Position numbers and translations under genes: made by a program. 64,000 nt of DNA, from positions 1 through 64,000 of the forward strand of contig JAFXYP010000025.1 of assembly GCA_017541665.1 (NCBI GenBank), given 5' to 3'. This document shows positions 1 through 8,270 of the stretch, one piece after another; position 1 is the first letter of the stretch, and each line of letters starts with the position of its first letter. Source of the stretch: Lentisphaeria bacterium (lineage in GTDB: Bacteria; Verrucomicrobiota; Lentisphaeria; Victivallales; UBA1829). The notes beneath the pieces were generated by a model. The model was not told the DNA's origin, made no database searches, and saw nothing but the letters and a program-made list of their open reading frames with translations.

Positions 1-230
1 AAGCCGCCCATGCCGCCGGCAGCACCGCCGCCGGGCATAGCCGCTGCACCGCCGGCTGCACCGCCGGCTCCGCCAGGCTGAACCTGACCGGCTGCCGCAC
101 CACCGGCCGCACCGCCGCGGGCGCCGCCGCGATTGCCGCCACGGTTACCGCCGCGGCCGCCTTGCCCCTGAGCGAAAGCAACGCTGCCCGTGAGGGCGAG
201 CGCCAGGATAGCAACTGTCAATTTGTTCAT
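1..230 (-). CDS. Secreted Gly/Ala-rich protein, N-terminal part only
   Basis: The gene starts at the ATG at 228-230 and runs off the left edge, so only about 76 codons are seen. A Shine-Dalgarno-like AAAGGA lies about 7 nt upstream of the start. The protein opens with a signal peptide (MNKLTVAILALALTGSVAFA, then Q). A low-complexity region of Gly, Arg and Ala repeats (GGRGGNRGG, then GGAAGG-type units) follows. No catalytic domain is visible before the edge. The esterase at 52013-53284 also has a Gly-rich stretch directly after its signal peptide, so this could be the start of a similar secreted enzyme; that is inference only. Confidence 0.75.
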   Translation of the reverse strand, partial: MNKLTVAILALALTGSVAFAQGQGGRGGNRGGNRGGARGGAAGGAAAGQVQPGGAGGAAGGAAAMPGGGAAGGMGG

Positions 231-327
231 AGTTCGTTCCTTTCAAGTTGTAGTGATTTGATTTTTTTGATGCGAAGCATCTCTACAGATTAACGAAACC
301 TTTTTGCGTTTTATTGTGCTTTTCGAC

Positions 328-357
328 AAAAAAAGCTGTTTTTTAGAGCTTTTTTTT
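328..357. terminator. Symmetrical A/T-stem intrinsic terminator behind tRNA-Leu
   Basis: AAAAAAAGCT (328-337) and AGCTTTTTTT (347-356) form a 10-bp stem around a 9-nt loop. Read on either strand it ends in a T-run, so it can act in both directions. It lies about 60 nt past the 3' end of the tRNA gene. Confidence 0.6.
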
Positions 358-418
358 CGTTTTTTCCGTTTTCCGTTCGTTTTTCCATAGAGTTTGATTT
401 TTGTCGATCGGGCGAAAA

Positions 419-500
419 TGCCCGGGGCGGGACTCGAACCCGCACGCCTTAGCGGCAACAGATTTTAAGTCTGTGGCGTCTGCCATTTCGCCACCCGGGC
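419..500 (-). tRNA. tRNA-Leu (anticodon UAA)
   Basis: Read on the minus strand, the acceptor GCCCGGG (500-494) pairs with CCCGGGC (426-420), with A at 419 as discriminator base. The anticodon arm is ACAGA-CTTAAAA-TCTGT, giving anticodon TAA. The T arm contains GGTTCGAGTCC. The length of 82 nt and the long variable arm are those of a class II leucine tRNA. The 3' CCA is not encoded. The gene stands alone, with its own promoter and terminator. Confidence 0.96.
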
Positions 501-514
501 GCGATTTTTCTATA

Positions 515-542
515 AATGTAGCACCGTACATGGAAAAGTCAA
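515..542 (-). promoter_or_regulatory. Promoter of tRNA-Leu
   Basis: On the minus strand TTGACT (542-537) and TACATT (520-515) are 16 nt apart. The predicted start of transcription is a few bases before the tRNA 5' end at 500. Confidence 0.7.
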
Positions 543-825
543 GAGAATTCGCTAAAAAAAATCATTTTGAATCTTGAAATGATCAATCTTATTTAGTTTT
601 TAATGCATTTTTACCGAAAAAAGTTCTTCCGACGGGGCCGATGCCCCTTCTCCCGATGCCTTTTTTTCGGATTCCATGTTTGATTTTTCGTCTTCCGCCT
701 CTATATTTATTCCATAAAATGACAGTCCTTATAAAACATCAGCCCCCGGGACGGTGCCGATATTTCGCCAAACTGCAAAACGTCGGAATATCCGTCCGCC
801 GCATTCCTTGAATCATTTGCCTCCC
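543..825. other. Gene-free stretch between tRNA-Leu and the HAD gene
   Basis: AT-rich leader DNA. It holds a short GC hairpin near 636-650 (GGGGC/GCCCC) and the promoter at 680-707. A reading frame in phase with the HAD gene reaches back to a GTG at 754 but has no convincing ribosome binding site. Nothing else is recognisable. Confidence 0.5.
680..707 (+). promoter_or_regulatory. Promoter upstream of HAD phosphatase gene
   Basis: TTGATT (680-685), 16-nt spacer, TATATT (702-707). It faces the HAD gene, and both candidate starts (754 and 826) lie downstream. Confidence 0.6.
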
Positions 826-1692
826 ATGTGTGGCTCATCCATTCATCATCAGCATATTCCGAAACGGCACGACTTCCTTGTCTGCATCGACAGCGACGGG
901 ACGGTCTTCGACACCATGGCCGCCAAACACCGGTGCTTCCGCGGCTGCCTGCTCCGCTGTTTCGGATTCCATGGGCGCGATGCCGAGCGTGTGGCCGAAG
1001 TCTGGGATCACGTCAACCTGCACAGCGTCCACCGCGGAGAAAACCGGTTCCGTTCGTTGCTGCTCGTGTTCGACACCCTGCGCGAACGCGGAGTTGCCGT
1101 TCCCGACATGTCCCGGCTCCGGACTTGGACGGCGCGGGAACCGCATCTCGGCAATCCGGCGCTTCAGGCGTTTCTGGAGGCCGAACCCAGTGAGGAGATG
1201 TCTATGGTCTACCGCTGGAGCCGGGAATCGGACGAAGCCATCGCGGCGACCGTGCATGGCGTGCCGCCGTTCCCGCATGTCCGGGAGACTCTGGCGCGGG
1301 CGTCCGCCGAGGCCGATGTCATGGTCGTTTCGCACACGCCGTGCGCGGCGCTTGAGCGGGAATGGACGGAGCACGGGCTTCTCCCGTTCACCATGCGCCT
1401 GGGCGGACAGGAATGCGGCTCGAAGACGGATCAGATCCGCAGGGCTGCTTCCAGCGGGAACTATCCGCCGGAACGCATCCTGATGATCGGGGATTCGCAC
1501 GGCGACCTGACGGCGGCGAAGAAGAACCTGGCGTTGTTCTGTCCCGTCATCCCCGGCGGCGAGGCGGAATCCTGGCGGGAGCTCGCGGACGAGGGACTCG
1601 CGCGGTTTTTCGGCGGGAGTTTCGCAGGCGAATATCAGGAACGGCTTCTGAATGTCTTTCAGAGCACCCTGCAGGACGGCGCTTTCCTATAA
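826..1692 (+). CDS. HAD-superfamily hydrolase
   Basis: Probable phosphatase of the haloacid dehalogenase superfamily; the substrate is not predictable. Motif I is CIDSDGTVFD, with the nucleophile and general acid near residues 22 and 24. Motif II is the Ser of VVSHTP, motif III the Lys of GSKTDQ, and motif IV is MIGDSHGDL. A helical cap lies between motifs I and II. The ATG at 826 was chosen because motif I follows after a normal short N-terminus. A GTG at 754 would add 24 residues without visible homology, and neither start has a strong ribosome binding site. It appears monocistronic. Confidence 0.85.
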   Translation: MCGSSIHHQHIPKRHDFLVCIDSDGTVFDTMAAKHRCFRGCLLRCFGFHGRDAERVAEVWDHVNLHSVHRGENRFRSLLLVFDTLRERGVAVPDMSRLRTWTAREPHLGNPALQAFLEAEPSEEMSMVYRWSRESDEAIAATVHGVPPFPHVRETLARASAEADVMVVSHTPCAALEREWTEHGLLPFTMRLGGQECGSKTDQIRRAASSGNYPPERILMIGDSHGDLTAAKKNLALFCPVIPGGEAESWRELADEGLARFFGGSFAGEYQERLLNVFQSTLQDGAFL

Positions 1693-1707
1693 AATCCCTT
1701 TTCCGAT

Positions 1708-1740
1708 TTGAAAAAACGACCGGAAGGGATATGTTATAGT
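1708..1740 (+). promoter_or_regulatory. Weak extended -10 promoter of the 5'-nucleotidase gene
   Basis: TGTTATAGT (1732-1740) is an extended -10 element. A TTGAAA at 1708-1713 sits about 21 nt upstream, too far for a normal -35, so initiation may depend on the extended -10. Confidence 0.35.
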
Positions 1741-1816
1741 TGTTTTTTTGCCGCCGTGCCCAGCGTGCTTGCGGTACGGCTCTTGTCGGCTTGATTCGAA
1801 TAGAAGGAAACACACA

Positions 1817-3307
1817 ATGCGCAGGCTGTCTTTCATCTTTCTCATCATCGCTTTTTCGGGCATGTTCCGGGCGGGAGCGGATGCCGCCCCCCGGAAGCTG
1901 ACGATCCTCCAGACGACCGACATCCACGGAGCCGTCGGCGATGCGAAAAACCCCGGCCTGCTTCAGATCGCGGACGCGGCGGAGCAGATCAGGCCCGACC
2001 TCTGGATCGACTGCGGCGACCTCACGCAGGGATCGTTCTCGGCGGCATTCGACAACGGTGCGTCCATGGTGGAGGCGATGAACGCCGCCGGATGCGACGT
2101 ATGGGTGCCGGGTAACCACGATTTCGACTACGGCACGGAGCTCCTCGCGGCTCGGCTCGCCGCATTCCGCGGGACGGCGCTGGCGGCCAATATGAAGTCG
2201 AAGGCCACGCCCATGAAGACTTCGGCGTGGAAGATGTTCGAGCGGCAGGGCGTGAAGATCGCCGTCATCGGCATTGTGCCGCCTTACCTCGGACTTTGGA
2301 TCGCGCCGGAACACCTGACCGGACTCCAGCTGGAGTCGCCGGACTCCGCGCTCGAACGCATCATGCCGGAGGTCATGGCCGCGAAACCGGACGTGATCGT
2401 GCTTGCGATCCATCTGGGCGAATATATCGCGGGCCGCCTCAACCCGGACGGCAAGCTCAGAAACATGGCCGCGCTTTCCTCGAAGTTTCCGCAGATCGAC
2501 CTGATCCTGGCGGGGCATTCGCACCAGACGGAGCCGGGCAAACGCCTTTATCCCGGCGCGTGGTTCGTGCAGGCGCCGCCGCTGGGCGCCGGATGCGCGC
2601 GGATCACGGTCGAGGTCGACCCGGCGGCGAAAGGCGACAAGGTGCTGTCCGTGACCTCGGAGATCGTCGAGGGGAAGGACCGGAAGGAATCGAAACGGCT
2701 CCTGCCCGTGCTCGACCCCGTGCGGAAACAGGCCGCCGAGGCGGGCCGCAAGCCCGTTGCGCGGCTGGACTTCGAGCTCGGGCCGATGAAGAATGCCATG
2801 GCCCCGAACCGGCTTGCCGAGCTGATCTGTCTGGCGATGATGGAGTCGACGGGCGCCGACGCGGCGTTCTCCGGCACGCTGTCGAACTACCGGGTCTCGC
2901 CGGGGACGCTGAACGAACGCGAGCTTTTCCTGCTGGCGCCGTACGTCGACACGGTCGAAGTGAGGTCGCTCCTGCCCGCCCAGATCCGCACGGTCCTCCG
3001 TGAGCTTGAGACCAAAGAGAAAACGGCCGACTGCATGATGTACATGGGGATTACCGCCCCGGACGGCATCGACGGCGCGCTCGTGCTGGGCAAGACCGGG
3101 AAGCCGATCCCGGAAACGCGCCGCATCAGGGTCGCGGTCAACACCTACGACGCGCACGGAGCGGGCGGCCGTTATCCCGAGCTGAAAAAGATCGTGGAGT
3201 CGGTCGATCCGCCGGAAAACGTCCGCAAGCCCGACATCCGAGCCGCCCTGCGCGATTACCTGAAAAAGCATTATCCCGTTTCTTCGAAGGAATCCGGTTC
3301 CCGCTGA
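1817..3307 (+). CDS. Secreted 5'-nucleotidase / metallophosphoesterase (UshA-like)
   Basis: A 496-residue exported member of the bifunctional metallophosphatase/5'-nucleotidase family, which dephosphorylates nucleotides or similar phosphate esters outside the cytoplasm. An N-terminal hydrophobic signal ends near ADAAP (residues 21-25). The metallophosphoesterase motifs follow in order: TTDIHG (D35, H37), DCGDLTQGS, GNHDFDYG, LAIHLGEY and LAGHSHQTE. The C-terminal substrate-specificity domain carries NERELFLLAPY and NTYDAHGAGG. The start at 1817 is preceded by AGAAGGAAA; the frame is open further upstream but lacks a ribosome binding site. Substrate is inferred from family only. Confidence 0.88.
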   Translation: MRRLSFIFLIIAFSGMFRAGADAAPRKLTILQTTDIHGAVGDAKNPGLLQIADAAEQIRPDLWIDCGDLTQGSFSAAFDNGASMVEAMNAAGCDVWVPGNHDFDYGTELLAARLAAFRGTALAANMKSKATPMKTSAWKMFERQGVKIAVIGIVPPYLGLWIAPEHLTGLQLESPDSALERIMPEVMAAKPDVIVLAIHLGEYIAGRLNPDGKLRNMAALSSKFPQIDLILAGHSHQTEPGKRLYPGAWFVQAPPLGAGCARITVEVDPAAKGDKVLSVTSEIVEGKDRKESKRLLPVLDPVRKQAAEAGRKPVARLDFELGPMKNAMAPNRLAELICLAMMESTGADAAFSGTLSNYRVSPGTLNERELFLLAPYVDTVEVRSLLPAQIRTVLRELETKEKTADCMMYMGITAPDGIDGALVLGKTGKPIPETRRIRVAVNTYDAHGAGGRYPELKKIVESVDPPENVRKPDIRAALRDYLKKHYPVSSKESGSR

Positions 3308-3470
3308 AAACGGGTGGCGGACATTATCCGGCGCACAAGGGCTGTGCCGAATCCTGCTCAGTAAAACGCGCAAATCTCCGTCCGGGAAGAAGCCGATTGG
3401 CCCGGACAGTCCGCGCATTTTCAGTTTTTTTGTGAAAAGTAGTTTTTTTCTCTTCTCTTTTTCTTCTTCT

Positions 3471-3481
3471 TGCGGTATAAT
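3471..3481 (+). promoter_or_regulatory. -10 element upstream of the Amuc_1099-like gene
   Basis: A perfect TATAAT lies at 3476-3481 after a long pyrimidine tract. The region 17 nt upstream (TTCTCT) is a poor -35, so the promoter assignment is tentative. Confidence 0.4.
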
Positions 3482-3583
3482 ATATTCTGCCGACAGCGGA
3501 TCGGTCGTGTTTCCGCCGTTGTCCCGGTATCCGCCCTCCTCTCGTCCGGGAGAAAACCGCAATTCAAAGTAAGGAGAAATGAC

Positions 3584-4879
3584 ATGAGACACAGGTCCCT
3601 TCTGATTTCGTTTTTGCTCTGCTTTGCGCTGTGCCTGACGTCGTCGGCTCCTGTTTTTGCGGAGAATCTGCTGGATGTCGTCGATGCGGCACAGGCCACG
3701 ATCCGGCAAAAGTTCCCCGACAGGGACTCCATCGCCCGGAGGATGGCGTTGGAGGAACTCGAAAAAAACGCCAGGAGCGGCGAACCGGACGGGCAGGTCA
3801 TCGAGGCCATCCTGGAAAAGTTCCCGGAGACTTCCGACGAGCTGTTCGCCAGGTCCGACCGGAATTCCAACGGCATCCCGGACGAATGGGAGAAGAAATT
3901 CAACGTCTCGGCCGGTTTCACGGCTCCCGAATCGGATGAGGATGCCGACGGATTCAGTCTGCTGCAGGAATACGATGCCGGCACCGATCCCGTCGATCCG
4001 CTCAGCCATCCGAAGTATATCACGCAGATTTACGTCTCGGCCGTCAGCCGCCAGCGTTTTCCCGGCCTGGAACTGCTCTCCGTCGACAGGGCGTCGTGGA
4101 ATAAACGCGATTGGGTCGCCGCATTCGATGTGATCCGAAACGGAAAAAAGAGAGTCGAATTCGTCCGCATCGGGAATTCGTTCAGGCACGACGACAAAAT
4201 CAGCTTCAGCGTCGACGACATGGCAGTTGACGAGAAGACACAGAAACCCGTTGTCTATATCATGCGCGCCGGCAAGGAGGAGCGGATCGCCTGCCGTCCC
4301 GGGCAGCCCGTCTGTGATCCCCTGCTTCGCGTGAGGTTTCTTGATTCCCTGAAGGTCAGGACGTTCCTTTCTCCGGTCGGTGGCACGTTCAAACTCGGTT
4401 CGAAGAAGACCGGGGTAGAGACGTACCGGATCGTTTCCGCGGATTATGACACGAAGATGGTCGTCGCCGAATCCGTCGGGGAAACCCCCGAAACGCTCAG
4501 AATCCCGTGTGCTCCGGGCGATCTCCCCGCGGCGAAAGCGATCGCGACAGCGAAAGCCGCTGCGACAGCGAAAGCCACGGCGATCGCGAAGGCCGCCGCG
4601 ACCGCGAAAGCCACAGCCACCGCACAGGCCGCCGCCACTGCGAAAGCCGCCGCCACAGCGAAAGCCGCCGCGACCGCGAAAGCAACCGCCACCGCGAAAG
4701 CCACTGCCACCGCGCAGGCTGCCGCGACCGCGAAAGCCGTTGCGACTGCGAAAGTCCCTGTGTCTGCAAAAAAATCGGCGAAAAACGTCGCAAAGTCCGC
4801 CGCGGATTCTGCCTCGAAGAAGCCGAAGGCGATGCCCCTGCCGATCTTCCACAAAAGAGAGCAGAAAAAGAATAACTGA
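3584..4879 (+). CDS. Secreted Amuc_1099-like protein with Ala/Lys/Thr tail
   Basis: A 431-residue exported protein. The start is set by AAGGAG (3571-3576). A signal peptide ends near PVFAEN. The middle carries a thrombospondin-type-3-like acidic calcium motif (DRNSNGIPDEWE, then SDEDADGF and GTDPVDPLSHPKY). This layout recalls the Amuc_1099 family of pilus-like proteins in PVC bacteria, a resemblance judged by eye. Two beta-rich segments follow. From about 4534 to 4760 the chain becomes a low-complexity tract of A-K-A-T/A-T-A units, then a Lys-rich end (KKPKAM, HKREQKKNN). The strongly basic tail would suit binding to an anionic polymer. The next two genes are also envelope proteins. Confidence 0.7.
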   Translation: MRHRSLLISFLLCFALCLTSSAPVFAENLLDVVDAAQATIRQKFPDRDSIARRMALEELEKNARSGEPDGQVIEAILEKFPETSDELFARSDRNSNGIPDEWEKKFNVSAGFTAPESDEDADGFSLLQEYDAGTDPVDPLSHPKYITQIYVSAVSRQRFPGLELLSVDRASWNKRDWVAAFDVIRNGKKRVEFVRIGNSFRHDDKISFSVDDMAVDEKTQKPVVYIMRAGKEERIACRPGQPVCDPLLRVRFLDSLKVRTFLSPVGGTFKLGSKKTGVETYRIVSADYDTKMVVAESVGETPETLRIPCAPGDLPAAKAIATAKAAATAKATAIAKAAATAKATATAQAAATAKAAATAKAAATAKATATAKATATAQAAATAKAVATAKVPVSAKKSAKNVAKSAADSASKKPKAMPLPIFHKREQKKNN

Positions 4880-4995
4880 CCTGCCCGAAAAGAAAACGGG
4901 CGGAAAGAAGATTCGGGACGCGCGGTCCGGCGGTTCCTCTGCCCCGGTTGTTGCTCCCGGATCGATCATGACAGCACCCCGGAAGAGCCCGACGG

Positions 4996-5026
4996 GCCTG
5001 AACAGCCCATGCTGTTCAGGCTTTTT
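4996..5026 (+). terminator. Strong intrinsic terminator after the Amuc_1099-like gene
   Basis: GCCTGAACAG (4996-5005) pairs perfectly with CTGTTCAGGC (5012-5021) around a 6-nt loop and is followed by TTTTT. Confidence 0.85.
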
Positions 5027-5046
5027 GTGATTCGTTGTTTTCTTTC

Positions 5047-5075
5047 TTGACTTCGTGGTGTGCGCGTGATATATT
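5047..5075 (+). promoter_or_regulatory. Promoter of the pseudopilin-like / ankyrin gene pair
   Basis: TTGACT (5047-5052), 17-nt spacer, TATATT (5070-5075). It lies just after the preceding terminator, so the 5177-7502 pair is a separate transcription unit. Confidence 0.75.
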
Positions 5076-5176
5076 CTTTGATAAGAAGATGTGTCCGCAT
5101 GTGCTTCCCTGTTACATCCGCGGACCGTCCTGTCCCGGAGAACATGAAACACCGCAATCGAGGAGTCATCACGATC

Positions 5177-5683
5177 ATGGAACCGAAATCAGACGCCGCT
5201 GCCCGGTCCGGCCGCGCCGGAAAGCCTGTCAAAGTCATCCTTGCGATCCTCTGCGGCTGTATCCTCCTATATGTCGCCGTGAATTGCCTCCTGTCCTTCG
5301 GTCATGCCATGTACAAACAGGACAGCGCCAATACGATGGGGAATCTGAGGCGGATCTACAACTGCCTGGAGGAATACAAGGCGGAACACGGGAGCTACCC
5401 CGAGCAGCAGAACATGAGATCGCTGCTGCAGACGCTGGGCATGGGCGACGGGGATCTTGCAAAACTGAATCTGTTCGACATCAATTCCGCCGTGTACCAG
5501 GCTCCGGTGCGGGATTCGGACGATCCGGTCCTGTCCATGGACATCAAATGGAGCCTCTTCGACAAATATGTCAGGCTCGTGATCAGAAAAGACGGCATGG
5601 AATACGCGGAGAGCGACGGCCCTTCCGGCATGCAATCGACGGAACACCCCTCGACGGCTCCCATGTTTTCCGGGGAGGAATGA
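5177..5683 (+). CDS. Single-pass membrane protein with pseudopilin-like domain
   Basis: 168 residues. The ATG at 5177 follows GAGGAG (5160-5165); an in-phase ATG at 5144 lacks such a site. A short basic N-terminus precedes one transmembrane helix (VKVILAILCGCILLYVAVNC). A helical segment ends in LEEYKAEHGSYPE, the pattern seen just after the hydrophobic helix of GspG-type pseudopilins. There is no prepilin cleavage motif (no Gly followed by Phe-x-x-x-Glu), so processing by PilD-like peptidase is unlikely. The function is unknown. It is tightly linked to the downstream ankyrin lipoprotein, with a 1-nt gap. Confidence 0.65.
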   Translation: MEPKSDAAARSGRAGKPVKVILAILCGCILLYVAVNCLLSFGHAMYKQDSANTMGNLRRIYNCLEEYKAEHGSYPEQQNMRSLLQTLGMGDGDLAKLNLFDINSAVYQAPVRDSDDPVLSMDIKWSLFDKYVRLVIRKDGMEYAESDGPSGMQSTEHPSTAPMFSGEE

Positions 5684-5684
5684 C

Positions 5685-7502
5685 ATGAAACGCCGCTTTT
5701 CCCTGATCGCATTCGCATTCTGCTTTGCATTGGGGCTGTCCGGCTGCCGCACCGCCGCCGCACCCGCCGGGAACGATGCCGCCGCACCCCCCGCGGATAA
5801 TGCCGCCGCACTCGCCGGGAACGATGCCGCCGCACCCCCCGCGGATAATGCCGCTGCGTCTGCCTCCGCGGAAGAGTCCGGCGAGGTCCTCCCGCGGACC
5901 CCGGAGGAAGCCGCGATGATGGAAAGGATAATCATGGATGCGCAGTACGATGAGGTGGTCCGGCTTTGCGCGGGAAAGAAGGTCGACTTCGGCGCGAAGG
6001 CCAGATATCCGCTTCTGTTTGCCGCCGTGGAACGGTACCCGCAGAACCGGGATCAGTATTTCCTCGAACGGAAAGTCCGGATCATGAAGTTCATGCTGGA
6101 GAACGGCGGCGCCGATCTGGTCCGGACGGACATCGGGTTCCTGTGCGTCGAGGCAGCGGTCCAGTCGAACAACAAAGAGGTGTTCGATCTCTTCCTGCAA
6201 TACGGCTACAACCTGAACATGAAGGACGCGCAGGGAAAGACGGTGCTGGATTACGCCCTTGCATGGCCCGATCAAATCGATCCCGAGATCATGAATAAAC
6301 TCCAGAGCGTCGCGCCGGCGTCGCTGTTTTCGCTGGTCCGCCTGAGCGATGCCGAGGGGCTGAGGAAGGCGCTTCAGGACAAAGAAAACCTCGAGGCGAT
6401 CAACAAGTGGGATTCCAGAAGTCATTCCCTGCTGTATTATGCGGCGGAGTCGGGAAAGAATCCATACGGCGAACAGGTGTTCGCCCCGGCCGGGCCCGAC
6501 GTATTCCGGGTCCTGCTGGAGGCGGGCGCCGATCCGGCGCATGTCCAGGTCGCATCCAATGGCGATTCGGGGGCGGCGCTGTTGTTCATCGTGTGGCAGC
6601 AGCGGAACGATCTCCTGCCGGTCCTGTGGGAGTTCCGCGACAAACTGCCGGAGGAGGAGTGGAAGAAAGGCCTCGCCTATGCCGCGCGGCATGAGAATGC
6701 GGGCGCGTTCCGGTTCTTTCTGGAAAAAGGCTTCGATCCCATGGAGAGCCGGACGAGCAGTACCCCGGACACCGTGGAGACCGCGTACATGTACGGCCCG
6801 AAGGAGATCGTGGACATGCTGGACCGGCGCGGGCTCAAAAAGCCGTTCTGGGCGGCTGCCCGCTGGAACGACCTGGAACTGGCGAAGGAGTATATCGCCG
6901 CAGGGACGGACGTCAACGCCCGGGTCAAGCTCCAGTCGGGGAGTGCGGTGCCGTTCCGTCTCGCCGTCCAGGCCGGTCAGAAGGAGATGGTGGAGCTGCT
7001 GCTCGACAACGGGGCGTATGTCGCGCCCGAGGATTATTTCAGGAACCGGATGACGTATCCGCTCGACATCGCCGCCGCCATGCAGGGCGGCGAGGCCATG
7101 ACGAGGCTCCTGCTGGAACGCGGATTCACGCCGGACCATCCGGTCGATCCCAATTCGGCGGGGGTTTATGCTTCGCACGACGGGGAGAACGATGCGCGCC
7201 TCACGTCGTCGCTGTATATCGCGCTGGACCGTCGGCATTTCGACACCGCGAGGATTCTGGTCGAATTCGGCGCGCGCAAGGATGTTACGCTTCCGAAGGA
7301 ATACAGGCTCTTCGGCACCAGTTTCGTCGACCTGCACGAATACTATGTCGACGACCCGGACGCCCTCGCGGCCATGGGGGAGGAGAAAGGGTTCTTCGAC
7401 TACACGAAGGAGTTCCTGCGGGACGCCGCCTGGGTCATCTCAATGCCCGTCACGGTGCCCCTCACACTTTATCTTTTCCTGTCTACTCCCTGGCTCCAGT
7501 GA
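5685..7502 (+). CDS. Ankyrin-repeat lipoprotein
   Basis: 605 residues. The start is 1 nt after the previous stop, with GGGAGGA as ribosome binding site. The N-terminus is a lipoprotein signal (FALGLSGC, Cys near residue 21). A tether follows that contains two nearly identical 15-residue units (AGNDAAAPPADNAAA). From about residue 75 to 545 the chain is built of ankyrin-like helical repeats (for example VFDLFLQYGYNLNMKDAQGK and MVELLLDNGAYV). The C-terminus is hydrophobic (WVISMPVTVPLTLYLFL). It is probably a surface or periplasmic interaction scaffold; partner unknown. Co-transcription with the pseudopilin-like protein suggests a shared envelope role. Confidence 0.8.
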   Translation: MKRRFSLIAFAFCFALGLSGCRTAAAPAGNDAAAPPADNAAALAGNDAAAPPADNAAASASAEESGEVLPRTPEEAAMMERIIMDAQYDEVVRLCAGKKVDFGAKARYPLLFAAVERYPQNRDQYFLERKVRIMKFMLENGGADLVRTDIGFLCVEAAVQSNNKEVFDLFLQYGYNLNMKDAQGKTVLDYALAWPDQIDPEIMNKLQSVAPASLFSLVRLSDAEGLRKALQDKENLEAINKWDSRSHSLLYYAAESGKNPYGEQVFAPAGPDVFRVLLEAGADPAHVQVASNGDSGAALLFIVWQQRNDLLPVLWEFRDKLPEEEWKKGLAYAARHENAGAFRFFLEKGFDPMESRTSSTPDTVETAYMYGPKEIVDMLDRRGLKKPFWAAARWNDLELAKEYIAAGTDVNARVKLQSGSAVPFRLAVQAGQKEMVELLLDNGAYVAPEDYFRNRMTYPLDIAAAMQGGEAMTRLLLERGFTPDHPVDPNSAGVYASHDGENDARLTSSLYIALDRRHFDTARILVEFGARKDVTLPKEYRLFGTSFVDLHEYYVDDPDALAAMGEEKGFFDYTKEFLRDAAWVISMPVTVPLTLYLFLSTPWLQ

Positions 7503-7540
7503 TCTCCCGCCGGGATTGTCCTCGAATCAGGAGTGGTTTC

Positions 7541-7634
7541 GTGTCCTCGCGAAGCCGGACACTACCTCAGTTGAGGCTCTGCCTCATGTGTCCGAGCGAA
7601 GCCGGACACTACTGCAGTCCAGGACTTGTCCTGG
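7541..7634 (+). repeat. Dispersed hairpin repeat, copy A (alpha-beta-alpha-beta)
   Basis: Alpha hairpin GTGTCC (7541-7546) / GGACAC (7557-7562) with a 10-nt loop. Spacer TACCTCAGT leads to beta hairpin TGAGGC (7572-7577) / GCCTCA (7581-7586). A second alpha GTGTCC (7588-7593), loop GAGCGAAGCC, GGACAC (7604-7609) follows, then spacer TACTGCAGT and beta CCAGGA / TCCTGG (7619-7634). It lies between convergent genes and includes the stop codon of the methyltransferase gene. Confidence 0.9.
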
Positions 7635-8261
7635 CCGGCAGCGGTTCCAGTCGGGCTGATACAACCAGATCGACCACGGGAGCGGCTTCTCCGTCGGACA
7701 GCACCAGGCGCCCCTCAGCAGGCGGTTCCAGTTGCGGCGGCCCTCCAGCGCGAACGCCCGGTAGTCGCAGTAGTACATCACGTACGCTTTCGTCTCGCGG
7801 CCGGATTCGAGCCTGGAGAGGAACGCATCCAGCACGCAGATGTCGAAGGGATTGTACAGCCAGAAGACCGTGCCGTCTTGCGGCAGCAGGTCGAGGATGT
7901 TTCCGGACAGGATCGACACCTGGGGATAATCGGCAAAACGTTTTTTCGCGATCTCCGCGACATCCGGGTCGAGCTCGACGCCGTAATATTTCCGACACGG
8001 GTTTTTTTTGAGCAGGAGCCAGCTGATCACGCGTCCGAATCCGCAGCCGACGTCCACGAAGACGTCGTTTTCATCGAGCGGGAATTGATCGAACATCATT
8101 TCGATCGCGCCGTACTCCGCGCTCATAGTCGGGTACGCACCGAGGTCCTGAAATCTGGAGTTGCGCGCTTCGGCAAGGGAGATGCCGCCGATCTTCCGGT
8201 CGAGATGGTCTTCGCGCCATCTGCACCATTTCTCCCTCAGATTCAAGACCGGATGCGCCAT
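7584..8261 (-). CDS. Class I SAM-dependent methyltransferase
   Basis: 225 residues. The SAM-binding motif is VFVDVGCGFGRVISW near residues 67-81, followed by the acidic YGVELD and a motif IV-like FWLYNPFD. The substrate cannot be assigned. It is the last gene of the minus operon, starting 9 nt after the coaB stop. The last about 14 residues, including SVRLRSDT, and the stop codon are encoded by repeat copy A. The original end of the protein was therefore probably altered when the repeat arrived. Confidence 0.82.
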   Translation of the reverse strand: MAHPVLNLREKWCRWREDHLDRKIGGISLAEARNSRFQDLGAYPTMSAEYGAIEMMFDQFPLDENDVFVDVGCGFGRVISWLLLKKNPCRKYYGVELDPDVAEIAKKRFADYPQVSILSGNILDLLPQDGTVFWLYNPFDICVLDAFLSRLESGRETKAYVMYYCDYRAFALEGRRNWNRLLRGAWCCPTEKPLPWSIWLYQPDWNRCRPGQVLDCSSVRLRSDT

Positions 8262-8270
8262 GATGCGGTC

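Noticed and set aside
4534-4760. Tandem short repeats that might suggest a CRISPR array
   Set aside because: The units are imperfect multiples of three bases, have no spacers, and stay in the reading frame of the protein. They are coding low-complexity sequence.
1547-5152. Long minus-strand open frame opposite the nucleotidase and Amuc_1099-like genes
   Set aside because: It runs through two real genes, two promoters and a terminator, and its Arg/Gly-rich translation is typical of antisense frames in GC-rich DNA.
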